A stretch of DNA of 64,000 nucleotides from Merluccius polli (GCA_030340625.1 JAOPHQ010005181.1:1-64000); one strand, 5' to 3'; shown: positions 43,290 through 55,250, counted from the first letter of the stretch. A program made the numbers and translations. Notes: generated by a model from the sequence alone, not told the origin.

Positions 43290-46200
43290 GGGGATCCAGA
43301 AGGCACGGTGGCGAAGCAGGTCTTCCAGACCATGGCTGTGGACGGCGTCTGCCCAGAGTCCTTCACCCTCTACAACAACGCCAAGTGAGTTCCAGCGATA
43401 ACCAATCAGAAACCTTGACTGTAGCGGTTACCGCGGAGACAATGCAACTCTAGCTCTACCATGTTTCCACCATTGCTTATCTTAATCAGTTTCCAATGGT
43501 GTACTTTGTAGTACTGTGCGCATCATAGTAGTACTGTGCGCATCATAGTAGTACTGTGTACATCATAGTAGTACTGTGTACATTATAGTACAGTGTTTCC
43601 TCTAGGATTTTTTTCAGCAGCGGGGGGAAAGGGTGGGTGGTACACCGGCGGTCGGAGTGAATATCAATGGGTAATTTAAAAATATGCAATAAAATGAATT
43701 TAGAACATATTTATTGACATCTATTGTTACAGAGGGCAGCTTGGTCTTCATTTTCTCTCCCCTCTCATCTCTTTCTGCCCTCTCTCCTGCTCCTCCACTC
43801 TGCTCTCCTGCTCCACCACTCTGCTCTCCTGCTCCACCACTCTGCTCTCCTGCTCCACTCTTCTCCTGCTCCACTCTGTTCTCCTGCTCCACTCTGCTCT
43901 CCTGCTCCACTACTCCTACCTGTCTACTTGTCTAAGGTTACATTTGAGAAAGAGTAATGTTAGATAATTCTAAAAGGCATTTCTTTCCCTTCAAAACTTC
44001 GGGGCATGAACCTTGAGCCCCTCCCTAGCTAAAGAAACGTTACCTGCCTATCGTCCTCATTGACATCAGGCATCTTTCTCTTCTTGGAGAAATATTTTAA
44101 CAAACTCATCTGAAAATGCAATCAGGAATATTTGAATACATAGCTTATATAAACATTGTTGGCAATTATTTTACCAACGTTTCACGATATATTAGTAATC
44201 CATCCCTGCTAATACATTTCATCATGTAAATATGAGCATTCCCTCCAGGTGATGTGACCTATTGGCTCAAAATCAGTGCAGGATCATACTTGTTTTATGA
44301 GACACAACTCTTACTTTTTTTTGTCTTTATTTAAAAAAAAAATCAAATCTTAATATTCTTCATATTTTTTAAATAAACGTTTATTACATTTAATACCCAC
44401 GTTTTATTTTGAAAACTGGACGTTTCCACACGCTGCAGTAAGCTAGCGCTGACTTTCCCAGTTGTCTCAAAGTATTTGCCATAAAGTCTGCAATAAGGGC
44501 GCACTTGAAAATGTTGGAGCGGCTGGCTTGACCACGCGAAACCGAGACGTTTGGCTTGACCGCAGTACGCGATCGGTCATTAATCAATAATCGAATTTAA
44601 CCGTATGTGCGGCTCCTTCGGCGGAGCGGTTCATGTTAATAGAGCGTAACAGTGACCGCCCCCTTTTTAACAGCTCCGGTGCCGGAAGTAAATTTCCCAT
44701 GCATTTATCTCGTCCACTTTTCGTATAATCCTTATAAAAAGAGTATTAAGCCTTTAACCAAGCCAATCGTTCGTTGTGGTAGTCGTGACCATATTATGTT
44801 TGATTCGGGCATAAAAATAATTTGGAAAACGGAAGAAAAGCCAAAGGTACTTTATTTTGTTGACCGAGTGAGGAACTACTCATCCCGAATCAAACATAAT
44901 ATGGTCACGACTACCATAACGAATGATTGGCTTGGTTCAAGTCTTAATACTCTTTTTATAAGGATTATACGAAAAGTGGACGAGATAAATGCATGGGAAA
45001 TTTACTTCCGGCACCGGAGCTGTTAAAAAGGGGCGGTCACTGTTACGCTCTATAGCGGAGTCCGGAAGGGTTCACCTTCACGGCGTAGTTACTAGGGATG
45101 TGCAACTATCATCTTAAAAAATACAAAAGTGTTTTTTTAAAGTTAGAAAGATATTAGATATTCAACCGACATTCACGCTCCGAATTACAGCGATCAGACA
45201 CGGGAAACTAAAGCCGCGATCACCGGGCCTACCGGGTCTACCTACCTAGATGTCTACCTGCCCAGGTGTATACTTACCCAGGTGTCTGCCTACCCAGGTG
45301 TCTACCTGCCCAGGTGTCTACCTGCCCAGGTGTATTGGTCAGTATTTCTGCAGCGATGAGTTAAATCAGGGCTTGTTGCGACCACGGATGTTTTCGGTTT
45401 GCGATGCTCATGCCTTTCTTATTTTTATGTTTCGACTAAGCCTCCGTCGATTGACTAAGCCGACTATTAGGGGGCAGCCCTAGTTAACTTACAGCACTTT
45501 ATATGGACCATTAGTTATATTTTCAATTTATTTACAGAGCAATCCCTGCAAAGTTTTTAGGTAATAACTATAGAAGAGACTATTGGATTAGTGTGTCGGA
45601 CGAGGGGGGCGTGGCATCACGATGGTGGCTCTCCATCGTGATGTCAGTCAGCCATCACGATGGACAATGTCAGACCACGCAAACGCGAACCTGATTTTTT
45701 TTTTCATTTCGCAGACGCGTCGGTACGCCGGAACGCTATCAGCACTGTGTAGAGAAACGAGTACCGTCACGTTTTTAAAATTGTCGCATCGACTTGGTAC
45801 CGAAGTATCGGTTCTCATGACATCCCTCCTGTCTGCCTGAGGAGAACATGCTGTCCTTGCGCTGTTGTTTACTTGGTTGTCATGTCTTCATGAGTGATTG
45901 ACGTCACTGTTCCAGTTGCTCATCCTGAAAGTGGAGAGCGAGCGGACGGACGACCGTTCATTTGAGTTCAGTGGAGCGGCCAGCTCTGCATGACGTCATG
46001 ACATTTTATACACTTTTGAACCAGCGGCGGCAATAATTTAGCAGCGGCGGACCGCCGCTGCTAAATTACTGTGCGCATGCTGCTAGTACTGTGCGCATCA
46101 TAGTAGTACTGTGTACTTTGTAGTAGCTACTGTGTACGTCGTAGCAGTACTGTGTACTTTGTAGTACTGTGCGGATCATAGTAGTACTGTGTACTTTGTA

Positions 46201-48502
46201 GTAGCTACTCTGTACTTTGTAGTAGCTACTGTGTACGTCGTAGCAGTACTGTGTACGTCGTAGGAGTACTGTGTACGTCGTAGTAGCTACTGTGTATGTC
46301 GTAGCAGTACTGTGTACTTTGTAGTAGGGCTGGACCCGAATATTCGACTATTCGGATATTCGTTCGTTGGGTAGGTATTCGGTTTTCAATTTTGGGATTC
46401 GGATATTTGTTGTTTTTTTTTTTTTTTTTTTCTAAATGTAGGCTATCACTAAAGGCGAACCGCAAAATACATTTTGCCAGCACATTCTTGTACTATATTT
46501 ATACTTGACTGTTAAGATGTGGAAATATATACCATCTCAGCTTGGGCGCGTGACATCACTCACAGCAGTGAACGTCAGGCTTCAGTTCACCTTGGCCGTT
46601 AAAGGGAAGACAAAATGCCGAAGACCTCAGCTGTGTGGGAACTAGGGATGGGCATAATTAATCGATGATCGATCATTGATCGTTAAGAAATGTGTCGATC
46701 AATTTATATTGTTATCGATCAAAAGGACGTTGTGTTGCATACTGTGAGTTTTGAAGCGGTGCGGTGATCGCGGCTTTAGTTCCGCGTGTCTGATCGCTGT
46801 AATTCGGAGCGTGAATATCGGTTGAATATCTAATATCTTTCTAACTTTAAAAAACACTTTAGTATTTTTTAAGACGATAGTCGCACATCCCTCGTAACTA
46901 CGCCGTGAAGATGAACCCTCCCGGACTCCGCTATTAACATGAACCGCTCCGCCGGAGGAGCCGCACATCCACACGCACCGGACACCACAATACAAACACA
47001 CATGTTTTACATTTGATTTTAAATAAAGTTGTGTGCAGTTATACGGATAAATACGATTATTGATTAATGACCGATCGCGTACTGCGGTCAAGACAGCCGT
47101 CTCTCGGTTCGCGTGGTCAAGCCAGCCGCTCCAACATTTTCAATATTTCCATAACTGTGACATTTTAGCAAAATGTTCAGCCTCATATATGTTTTCTGAC
47201 TAAGGTATTGCTTTTAGATAGTTCATGCAATTGTTTCTAAATGTGTGGCTCATCTTTTTGTTGCGAGCCTTTTCCAAGCGCCGGCTGCATATTGTATTGG
47301 CATATGTCGGCCTTTTTCCTTTTATTCAAAACAGTCCCATACAGTTTAATGCCCACTTTTACTGCCTTGTTTGATTATTGTTGGCCGATAAGTAGGCTAC
47401 TTATTGTGATTGGAATACAGACTTAGTCTTGTTGAATCGTTTCCAAACCTTTAAGAGCGCATGTAGGCGCATTGTTCGGCTTTTACGAGCGCCGCATAGG
47501 CCTATAACCAGGGACGGGCTGCCATAGGGAGGTTCGGCCGGACGATTTCAGGCCGATTATTTTGTATTTTTTATTTTGTGTATTATTATTTTTGGGCCGG
47601 TCCAGATTATTGGGCCGGTCCAGGACTGTCGCACCCCCCCCCCGTCAACAATCCCGCCCGCCCCCCATCAACAATCGCGCACCTCAGCTTTTATCCGCCG
47701 TTTAAACAGTAACGTTACACATGATAAAAACGTGCACTTACTTTGCTTGGAAAATAGTTGCAACTGATCCGAATAGTACCAAACCTCACACCAAACCTTT
47801 TGCAAAAAGTTTGGTTTTTTTTGCCCCCCCCCCCCCGAATATTCGAATATTCGCTGTCGATTACTACCGAAGCTCCGGAGCCCAAAATATGGTATTCGGG
47901 ACAGCCCTACTTTGTAGTACTGTGCAGTATGTGGTATTTGACCTCTGACCCACAGTGAGGGCATGTGGGCGGTGATTGCCAAGTTTGCCCATCGTCCGGA
48001 GAACACGTTCAGAGCCGCGTTTCAGGTGAAGAAATACGGTACGTCTTGTTGATGCTGCGCCTCGCGAGGGAAACAACATGACAGGAACAATACATACATG
48101 AACAAATAATATGACGATATTAAAAACATACGGCCGGGGAATAGTGGTCAGATCTGAACGTGTGGTCACATGATCTCTTTCTGAACGCTGCGTCTGTGGG
48201 TCCATGGGCCACAGGATCCTTAGTGCGTCCTGAGTTTACATTTACATGACATGAAGTCATGTAGTACCAAGTCTCTCCCCTAGTGGTACTTTGAAGGGTT
48301 GCAGGGGATTTCTAGAAACGTCTCTATATTCTGAATACTAACATACAAGTCTAAGGCTGACTGGCTGGAGAAGAGTCACACCCCGGTTGACCGCTGGCTG
48401 TGTTTTGTCTCCAGTGCTGCCTCCGTTCAACGTGACCCTGGTTCCCAGGAGCCGCTACCTCAACCTGGACCAAACACAGCTGGAGGTGGAGGTCTCAGCC
48501 AG
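43138..48502 (+). CDS. Complement C3/C4/C5-like gene, four internal exons
   Basis: Exons 43138-43208, about 43293-43384, 47956-48038 and 48415-48502 join in consistent phase. They read VRIRAYVSCPSFKAFNSTLR, DPEGTVAKQVFQTMAVDG, NEGMWAVIAKFAHRPENTF and VKKYVLPPFNVTLVP then LEVEVSAR. This is the macroglobulin MG2-MG3 region of thioester-family complement proteins, which are secreted; the KKYVLPPF wording leans towards C4. No signal peptide, upstream exon, thioester or C-terminal exon is in the window. Exon 2 has no AG acceptor: no AG occurs anywhere in the 84-bp intron before it, where a (GT)n tract abuts the exon. The gene may be a fragment or pseudogene, or the tract may be misassembled. Intron 3 of this set is 4.6 kb of transposons. 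Confidence 0.65.
43262..43289. repeat. (GT)n tract abutting a coding exon
   Basis: Fourteen TG units, then GGGG and directly the GATCCAGAAGG start of the exon. Confidence 0.9.
43492..43591. repeat. Minisatellite GTACTGTG(C/T)(G/A)CATCATAGTA
   Basis: Four to five units of about 24 bp. The same array continues at 46,068-46,324 and 47,910-47,935, so insertions have split one original minisatellite. Confidence 0.85.
43778..43916. repeat. CT-rich minisatellite (CTGCTCTCCTGCTCCAC)
   Basis: About seven units of 17-22 bp. ORFs on both strands through it are repeat translations. Confidence 0.85.
44390..45240. repeat. Dispersed hAT-like repeat containing the foldback MITE
   Basis: Shares GTTGGAGCGGCTGGCTTGAC, CGCAGTACGCGATCGGTCAT and GCGGAGCGGTTCATGTTAAT with 34,970-35,400 and, inverted, with 46,730-47,130. 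Here it is interrupted by the MITE at 44641-45051. Confidence 0.75.
44641..45051. mobile_element. Foldback MITE, copy 2 (411 bp)
   Basis: Same ends and arms as 31287-31703. Flanked by AT (44639-44640 and 45052-45053). The related repeat at about 35,190 reads GTTAATAGCGG, the uninterrupted site, and 46,930-46,940 shows the same in reverse. Confidence 0.92.
45243..45335. repeat. Minisatellite of CAGGTGTCTACCTGCC units
   Basis: Five to six units of about 16-18 bp. Confidence 0.8.
45615..45643. repeat. 11-bp hairpin CATCACGATGG / CCATCGTGATG
   Basis: Loop TGGCTCT. A third copy of the arm (CATCACGATGG) follows at about 45,654. Confidence 0.85.
46034..46068. repeat. 17-bp near loop-less palindrome
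   Basis: TAATTTAGCAGCGGCGG, one base, then the exact reverse complement. It forms the right end of the presumed insertion 43,592-46,068. Confidence 0.85.
46325..47909. mobile_element. Composite hAT element, 1,585 bp
   Basis: Ends TAGGGCTGGACCCGAATA / inverted ...TTCGGGACAGCCCTA, with the 8-bp duplication CTTTGTAG at 46317-46324 and 47910-47917, inside the minisatellite. The ends are rich in CGAATATTCG palindromes. The interior carries another hAT-like repeat beginning TAGGGATGGGCATAATTAAT at 46,644. Confidence 0.9.
46644..47290. repeat. hAT-like repeat (TAGGGATGGGC end) nested in the composite
   Basis: Reverse-complement relative of 34,860-35,489, sharing the GATCGATCATTGATCG end block. It keeps the uninterrupted GCTATTAACATGAACCGC site of the foldback MITE. 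Confidence 0.75.
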
Positions 48503-48514
48503 GTGGGGCTTGTG

Positions 48515-48546
<32 letters not shown>
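48515..48546. repeat. (CA)n microsatellite
   Basis: Sixteen CA units, 12 bp after the donor of the last complement-like exon. Confidence 0.9.
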
Positions 48547-48550
<4 letters not shown>

Positions 48551-48972
48551 CCGTTTGTCGGGCTAGAGGGACAATTTTTGATTTTTTGCTCAAATCAGAC
48601 TGGGCATAGGGCTGTGAGGACACCGGGTTAGGGTGGTGCTAGAGCTACAAAAAACATATCAAAAATCATGAAAAAAATCAGCGAACCTATACACGACTTA
48701 AAATTAAAAGATTTTCTTTGCACAACTGAGATATAAGAAATGGCTGTTTTTCAGACTTTCTGGTGGTTTGTAAAGACTTTTCTGTAACACGGTCTATAAC
48801 AGGGGTCGGGAACCTTTTTTGCCTTGAGAGCCACTTTTACAAAAAAATAAAAATAAAATCTCAGAAGAGCCACATAAAGACGGTTACAAGCAAAAGTTTG
48901 GATATTTAACTTACATAGGATATGTTGCTGCAAATTGTGCATGGTGAGTGTCGAAGTGGCGGTTAACATTGC
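48547..48972. other. Intron-like sequence and a hAT-like end
   Basis: No exon recognised. At 48,802 CAGGGGTCGGGAACCTTTTT is a familiar hAT end, running right; its other end is not clear. Confidence 0.4.
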
Positions 48973-48980
48973 ATCGTTTC

Positions 48981-49174
48981 CACTGGTGTAACAACATGAT
49001 GATAGGCCCCGGTGCAAATATTGTTTTTGTGCCCCCGCGGTTGTTGACGGAGGGGGGGGGGGTGCTGCGCGATTGTTGCCGGGGGGGGGGGGGGGGGGGG
49101 TGCTGCGCGATTGTTGCCGGGGGGGGGGGCTCTCCCCCTGGGCCCCGGTTGCACCGTCGATAGTTACGCCACTG
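48981..49174. mobile_element. 194-bp hAT MITE with long G tracts
   Basis: Ends CACTGGTGTAAC / GTTACGCCACTG, target duplication ATCGTTTC at 48973-48980 and 49175-49182. Interior holds G-runs of 9 to 20 and a repeated GCTGCGCGATTGTTGCCGGG unit. Confidence 0.88.
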
Positions 49175-49430
49175 ATCGTTTCATGGTCGCAATTTTCTCA
49201 TTACATAACAGACAGATCGCACTTCCAGCTCTTTCCACGAACACAATCTGTCCAATCGGGCTGAAAGTTGCGGACTTTCTTTTCGGGCTTTTTCCTTTTT
49301 AACATTTTGATTAGCGCCAGGGGTGGACTGGCCATCGGGGCCGACGCACATCTTTGGGCCGGCCCAGGACTGTCATAAAAATTTAAAATAAAGTAATTTG
49401 GCCCAACCGGAGGCGGTGTGTTACGATCGC

Positions 49431-49640
49431 GCTTTGAAGGGACACAAGGTCTGTAAGGCCAGGTCACCATACACATACACCAAGTATAACCTGCTTTGAA
49501 AGGACACAAGGTCTATAAGGCCAGGTCACCATACACATACACTAAGTATAACCTGCTTTGAAAGGACACAAGGTCTGTAAGGCCAGGTCACCATACACAT
49601 ACACCAAGTATAACCTGTTTTGAAAGGACACATGGCTTAT
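49431..49640. repeat. 62-bp tandem repeat, about 3.4 units
   Basis: Units start at 49431, 49493, 49555 and 49617 (GCTTTGAAAGGACACAAGGT...). Positions 49,641-50,346 hold no gene I recognise. Confidence 0.92.
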
Positions 49641-50346
49641 AAGACCAAAGTGACTGAGGCACACCATTATAATAATATGGAATATATGAAGAGGTCATTT
49701 TTGTTTTCTTTGTTGAACTCTGTTGTGCATTACAATTTGGCACATAAGTTGAACTGAAGTTGAAGTGTAAATAACTCATCACATCGAGACATCATTTGCA
49801 GATGGTGTACAGTACATAAGGAGCACAATCACTCCATTCTACACTTCTTCCTCTAGAAAACATCAGTACCTCCAATCAAATTCTGTCAAGTTACAAAAGT
49901 TTACAGATAACACCACGGCTCTGTTGTTTTGTGGAGATTGTGAATAGGATCGCAAGTTGAGTTGCTGAGGTCTCACCAAGCTCATTAGTTGATTTCATTA
50001 TGTTGTACTACTTAACTTAACTCATCTAAATTTAAGCTAAAAATGTTGAAAATAATCATCTAGGTTTGTCATTATTAACACACAACACAACATTTGTTGA
50101 ATCACTGAACTATATTTGATTTGTTCACCTCAAGAATCTCTTCCTTAACAAAGGACAGCATTGTAAAAATGAATAAAGGAAAATAAAAGTGAATCCTGAC
50201 ATGAAAAGGCCCAGGCTAACCACAAAGCAAAACAAACAAAAAACTGCCTGTGAGCAAAATAAATGAAGTGACCTAACCCATTTCTGAACACAGGACACCA
50301 ACTTGTAAAACATGCCTAGAAAGGCTCAAGCTATCCAAAAGTGCAT

Positions 50347-53300
50347 TTAGCGTTTAGCATTTGAATGCCAGGCCAAGCCTCTTTTGCGTACAAAATCTCG
50401 AATGTTTTGAATGGATCTTGTCTCCAAGATAGGGTGTTCCTTTTCCTTGCACTGCAGGCACTGCCCACTGGTGGCAGTGACACCGTTTTCAACAAAAGGC
50501 CTCAGATGTTTCATCACGGCTTGTATCTCCTCACCAGACCATGGTCTCTTAGTACACCGCCTTGATGAAACACGGAAACCTGAACAATTAAAAAATGATT
50601 AGAAGATAAAAAAGATGTACTTGCAGGTAGGGATGTTGCTGTTCAAAATTGCCAAACAAACTGGAACTTGTGTAGACAAAATATGTGTGGTAATAAATTG
50701 ACTAGATCTGCTAAAAAGGAAGTTGGATTGTTTTCATTAACATGACATTTCATTACACTGCTTGTTAAAAACAAAATACACCCAGCTTCTTTATATGATT
50801 TGATGTGTTGACTGTACATTAGCAAGTGTGCCTAGTGTGCCTAGTGACCGCATATAAATAATACCTTGAGTAACTGAGTCAGGGAGATGAGGTGAACCAT
50901 AAGTTACACAGGCAGAGTTCCCCTGGTCATCTAAAAAAAACATTGCACAGTATAAATGTATGGGCTTAAAGAGCCTGTCTGCCTACCAATCAAACACCAT
51001 GGGCATAGAGGGGATACATGTAAAACTGTAATATATTCTACTGCCATGCACATGACAAGCAGACAGCCAATTCTATATTATAATAACTATGCTCATGGCA
51101 AAGTTGTTGAACCGGGTGAAGTCAGGAGAGCCTGACTGTGCAACCATACCTTGAGTGATAATTTTACTAGGAAATTATATACATTTTACACAGGCCAAGT
51201 ATTCCCTGTTGTTTTAAAATGATCATGCAAACTACTGAACACATCAAAATACTAACCACAAAGCATATGTGTCACAATGAAGAGAGATGACAAAAAGGTA
51301 AGCTTGTAACAAAGTTTCTAACCATCTTACTACTGGAAAATTCCTGAGTAAAACACTTTTAATACACTCTAATGAACCCACAGATCCCAGCTCATTACAT
51401 GAGATATGTTCGGCAAATGTTGGGTCCATCATTGAGATTATACCTTGAGCTGCAGTCTCGGAGAGATGAGGCGATCCAAAAGTGCCAGAAGCCAACATTT
51501 CTTCATTGTCTAAAAACAACAAAAGACCAAAGAAAAAACAATCGTATCAACTACACAGCTAGGGTAGGCAATATAAAGTTAATACATCTGTGAAATAACA
51601 GTAGGATGTTACCTAAATGTATAAAAAAAAGCCTATTTTAAATATTTCACCAATACAATTACAAAATCCGCAACACGGAATACAACAATTTCAGTAGCCT
51701 TGGGACCCCATTTTAACAGTACCTTGCAATGTGGAAAAATTAGGGAGTTGCTGTGATCCTGTATCCATTTTGTCTGTCATCTATTAAATGACATTGTAAA
51801 AATGTTATTACACCAACCATATACACATACACCAAGCAGATTTAACAACATGTAAATGATTCATACCACCAATTTCATCCAGAGATGTTCCTTGAATATC
51901 CTTCACATTTCCCTTCTCCATAGCCATAAGCAGCTTTGAGATCTTAGCTAGCTGAATTGTTGATTGGGGCAGTCGATTATACTCCCTATGCACCCTAATG
52001 TCATGGCCGAGAAAATCGGCCAGCTGGTCCAGTTCATTATCTTTCAAGTTCATGACTTGGCTTATTGTGGCGATCTGTTTGCGAAGGTTAGTTGATCTGA
52101 GGTTTTGAGGATCTTCGGCTCCACAAGCATTTGCAAATTGACCAAACTGCCCTCTGTAGTGACCATCACTACAAGGAATAGCGAAGAGATAATTGTTGTT
52201 TTCAGTTACTCCACACTCTTTCCTCTTACTAATGAGGAGTGACAGGTTAGCAGTCATATCAGGAGTCAGGATCACAGCAACCTTTCGTCCTTTTTTCCCC
52301 CTCAATTCCACTCTGGCGAATTGTTTGCAAAGTCTCTTCTCAACTTCTGTAAGCCCAGTGCTTATGTCATCATTTAATTGTGACACGTCACGATCTTCAA
52401 AAATGTTTGCAGTCATCCTTGCCAACTTCACCTTCCCTTCTCCTATTAAACAAAATTACTTGACAGAGGGTCACCTTTGCTAGTGCTGCATAAGTGCCTG
52501 CTGTTGGGTTATCGGCTAGTTTCTCCTTGGCCAATTCCACTTGCTGACCAAGATATAACTGCAGCTTCTGAACGTCTTTGGCCAGTGGAAGCCTGGTGCT
52601 CTTATTGTATTTTGCCTCACTCAGGTTTGATAAGGCAGAATGGGAAACTCATTCAGACCACTTTGTTTCATGAAGTGCATGAAACCTCTTGATGGAATCG
52701 ATCCCCTCTTGGTCCTCATCCATGAGGGCATGACACATGATGAGGTCACTTATCTTTCTGAGAGAATGCCCAATTTTAAGGGCCAAACTTAGGGCTGTGA
52801 ATGTGTTGTTTTGGTGATCAAAACCTGAAACTCTCTTGACAGCACTAGTAAGAGTAAAGAAGTTGCCTGGTTTTATTGCCTCTTCCATGTTATGGATTCT
52901 AGTTGTGTGGCGCAAAGTCACAAGTAATCTCCCAAGTTTCCTTACTTTTTGTCTTATATACTCATGCTTTGATCTGTCACTCCCATGCTTATTAAAGAGT
53001 GACTGGGCAAACTGCATGAGATAATGATCATTCCTTATTGCAGTGGACACGTCATCCTTGTGCATTTTGCCCAGCAATGACCAAAGTTCACTTGAAATTG
53101 CCTGGGACATTGTAGATTGAGCAGATGCTATACCAATGACTCTCTCTCCCCACTCAGGTCCCTCTTCAACATTATTCTCGGGTCTTAGAGCACATCTTTT
53201 CATATGTCGAGAAAGTTATTTTCTGGATAACATACCCTTACAGTACAAGCAGTAATCATACGTCTCAGGGCTGCTTCTCTGTTTGGAACTCCTTTTCACT

Positions 53301-54055
53301 TTAAGACAGCCTGACCCTGTGGTTTTAACAATTGAGTTATGCTTGAAGTTGCCAAGGTTTCGGAATTTCTCAAGAAGAACCTTTCTGTCCTTTGATGATT
53401 TGGGGAACTGGAGTGCCTGTGCGATTTCAGCATTTTCATTTACATGCTTCTCGAGATGACATGCAAATTTTGTTTGAGGTTTTTCACATACAAAACAATA
53501 ATTGACTTGGCTTTTAAGAAATGTTCCTGATTTGGTTGGGAATTGGCCAAGAATATCCACAGTACCCTTTTCGGTACTTGCATCTTTTGTTTTCTGCAGG
53601 TATGACTCTGTGCTTTCTGGTTCTGGTTCGGGGTCTGGTTCAGCAAAAGTAACTAAATCAGGCATATTGGTATGGGACTTCTTGGATGGTTCAGCCAACT
53701 CGACACTCAACTCTGTTCCTGAGCTTTCCAAATCCGATACAGAATCTGGGATGTACTCATCACCAGATGAGACATCATCCTGTAAAGTTTATTAAATTCA
53801 TTAATTAATTAAATACAGCATATTTTAAACAACAGAAATACACATGGGAAGGATGGATGTCAAAAACAAACTGCTAAGAGCCATCATATTGATATTAAGC
53901 ATATTATACTTCAATGTACACTTACACCTGATATATCCCAGTCTTCTGAGGATTTCTGGTGGCAGATTTTGTGCCACACACCACAGCATTCTTCACAGAC
54001 AAAATTAGACAAACCACAGCATTTAATAAGAAAATGAGTATGCAATTGGCATAAG
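50347..54055 (-). pseudogene. Zinc-finger / tyrosine-recombinase-like / SANT-like gene, copy 1
   Basis: Exons in order: about 54055-53926 (CCGLSNFVCEECCGVWHKIC, PHD-like), 53779-51867, 51773-51723, 51509-51444, 50930-50865, 50579-50347. All junctions after the first agree in phase. The large exon has finger YCFVCEKPQTKFACHLEKHV, a second finger CLYCKGMLSRK-stop-LSRHMKRC, a helical part, then VELRGKKGRKVAVILT and a C-terminal signature STNLRKQIAT ... FLGHDIRVHREYNRL. That spacing (Arg in LRK, His in GH, then Tyr) resembles tyrosine recombinases. The last exon gives KRPWSGEEIQAVMKHLRPF with CLQC, SANT/Myb-like. Damage: in-frame TAA at 53216-53218, in-frame TGA at 52649-52651 and one extra base near 52,415. 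I recall this as a large multicopy fish family without a known function. Confidence 0.6.
50865..51509 (-). repeat. Duplicated 66-bp mini-exons of copy 1
   Basis: Exons 51444-51509 and 50865-50930 are both 66 bp, start and end in phase 1, and encode similar peptides (FGSPHLSETAAQG; YGSPHLPDSVTQG). The 51-bp exon at 51723 ends LPNFSTLQG and looks like a further relative. A decayed remnant with a CAAG donor lies near 51,140. Confidence 0.6.
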
Positions 54056-54769
54056 CTTCACACTAATGAAACATACACAATTAATAAATACTACCAAATG
54101 AACTGTTCAGTACAAATGCACAGTTTGAGTGATGGCTAAAATGTTCCATATAGACAAAAAGTACACAGATTTCGACCATTAAGGTAGAATTCACTGGAGT
54201 GACAGAGCCTTTACATTACCCATTCAAAGTCAAAGTTAAAGTATGTAGTGATCCCACACATCACACATTAAATTCACTAACACTACTAAACATAAGCATA
54301 CAGTGAACTGAAGCATAAAGTGAGTTCAGAATGAAAAACAGAATGTTTTGAAAAATGGTGCATTCTGATGGTATTTCCAGACAGATACAAAAAGAATTAA
54401 ACTTATAAATATGACATATGGCATCGTCCTAACAATCAAGAGATTTGAGATTCTGATTAGAAATTTTTACTGACACATTAGTAGCCTGACCTGACCAATC
54501 ACTGATTCTTTTTTTAATGCATAATGTGCAAGGTGTGAGGCCATATAGGCTGTTTCAGAATGCATCCTTGGCCCAAAGATTTCTGGCAGAATGGTCTAAT
54601 GTGGAACAGAAATGCTGAAATGTTTATCCTACATTAATTAATAAGGCTTGTGAGAATAAAAGGAAAGTAATTGGAAAGGTGTGGAGACACCTACAAGCAT
54701 TTGGATTGCCAATTGCTTGGTGGATCTATTGAATTAGTTCTGGATGTATTAGGCCTAAAGTTTTTGTTA
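54056..54769. other. Upstream flank of copy 1, no exon recognised
   Basis: AT-rich. The first exon and promoter of the gene should lie here or further right but were not identified. Confidence 0.35.
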
Positions 54770-55250
54770 GTGGTGGGCCGTTATCGGCATTAACGCGCTG
54801 CGATAACGCGAGACTCTTATCGCGCGACTCTTATCGTGCGATAAAACAATTATCGCCGTTAATCTATTCTCAAAGTTGGGTTGGGAGCTGGGTCTATACT
54901 GGATTTCCACCAAGGAAGGTAAGCGCCGCGGAACGGCTGTGCTGCGGAACGGCTGCGTCCTCTGCCCGGCGACCCCCCCCCCCCAACACGTTCTCATCCC
55001 AACTTGTAATATACCGACGATTTGTCATGCCCCTAGACGTCTGATACTGACGCAAAAGGTACCCTCCCGCGTCTGTGTGAAACGATCTGGGGGTTCTGCT
55101 GTAGACTCTGCTTGTCTCTTACCACCGCAAACGGGTTTATGAGAACCCAGATCGTTTCACACAGACGCGGGAGGGTACCTTTTGCGTCAATGTCAGACGT
55201 CTAGGGGCGTGACAAATCGTCGGTATATTACGAGTTGGGATGAGAACGGG
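54770..55250. mobile_element. hAT-like end and foldback MITE
   Basis: At 54,770 TAGTGGTGGGCCGTTATCGG is a familiar hAT end, followed by TTATCGCGCGACTCTTATCG. From 54990 to 55246 there is a foldback with arms of about 100 bp (GTTCTCATCCCAACTTGTAA ... and its complement). The arms differ at a few positions. Confidence 0.65.

Larger units (their letters stand above)
43592..46068. mobile_element. Probable composite insertion in the minisatellite
   Basis: Left end CAGTGTTTCCTCTAGG followed by CAGCAGCGGGG; right end carries CAGCGGCGG / CCGCCGCTG and ATTACTG. The ends are similar in inverted form but no 8-bp duplication is visible, perhaps because the target is repetitive. Contains the CT minisatellite, the shared repeat of 44.4-45.2 kb and the foldback MITE. 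Confidence 0.4.

Noticed and set aside
43614..43957. Repetitive proteins over 43.6-43.96 kb on both strands
   Set aside because: Translations of the CT-rich minisatellite.
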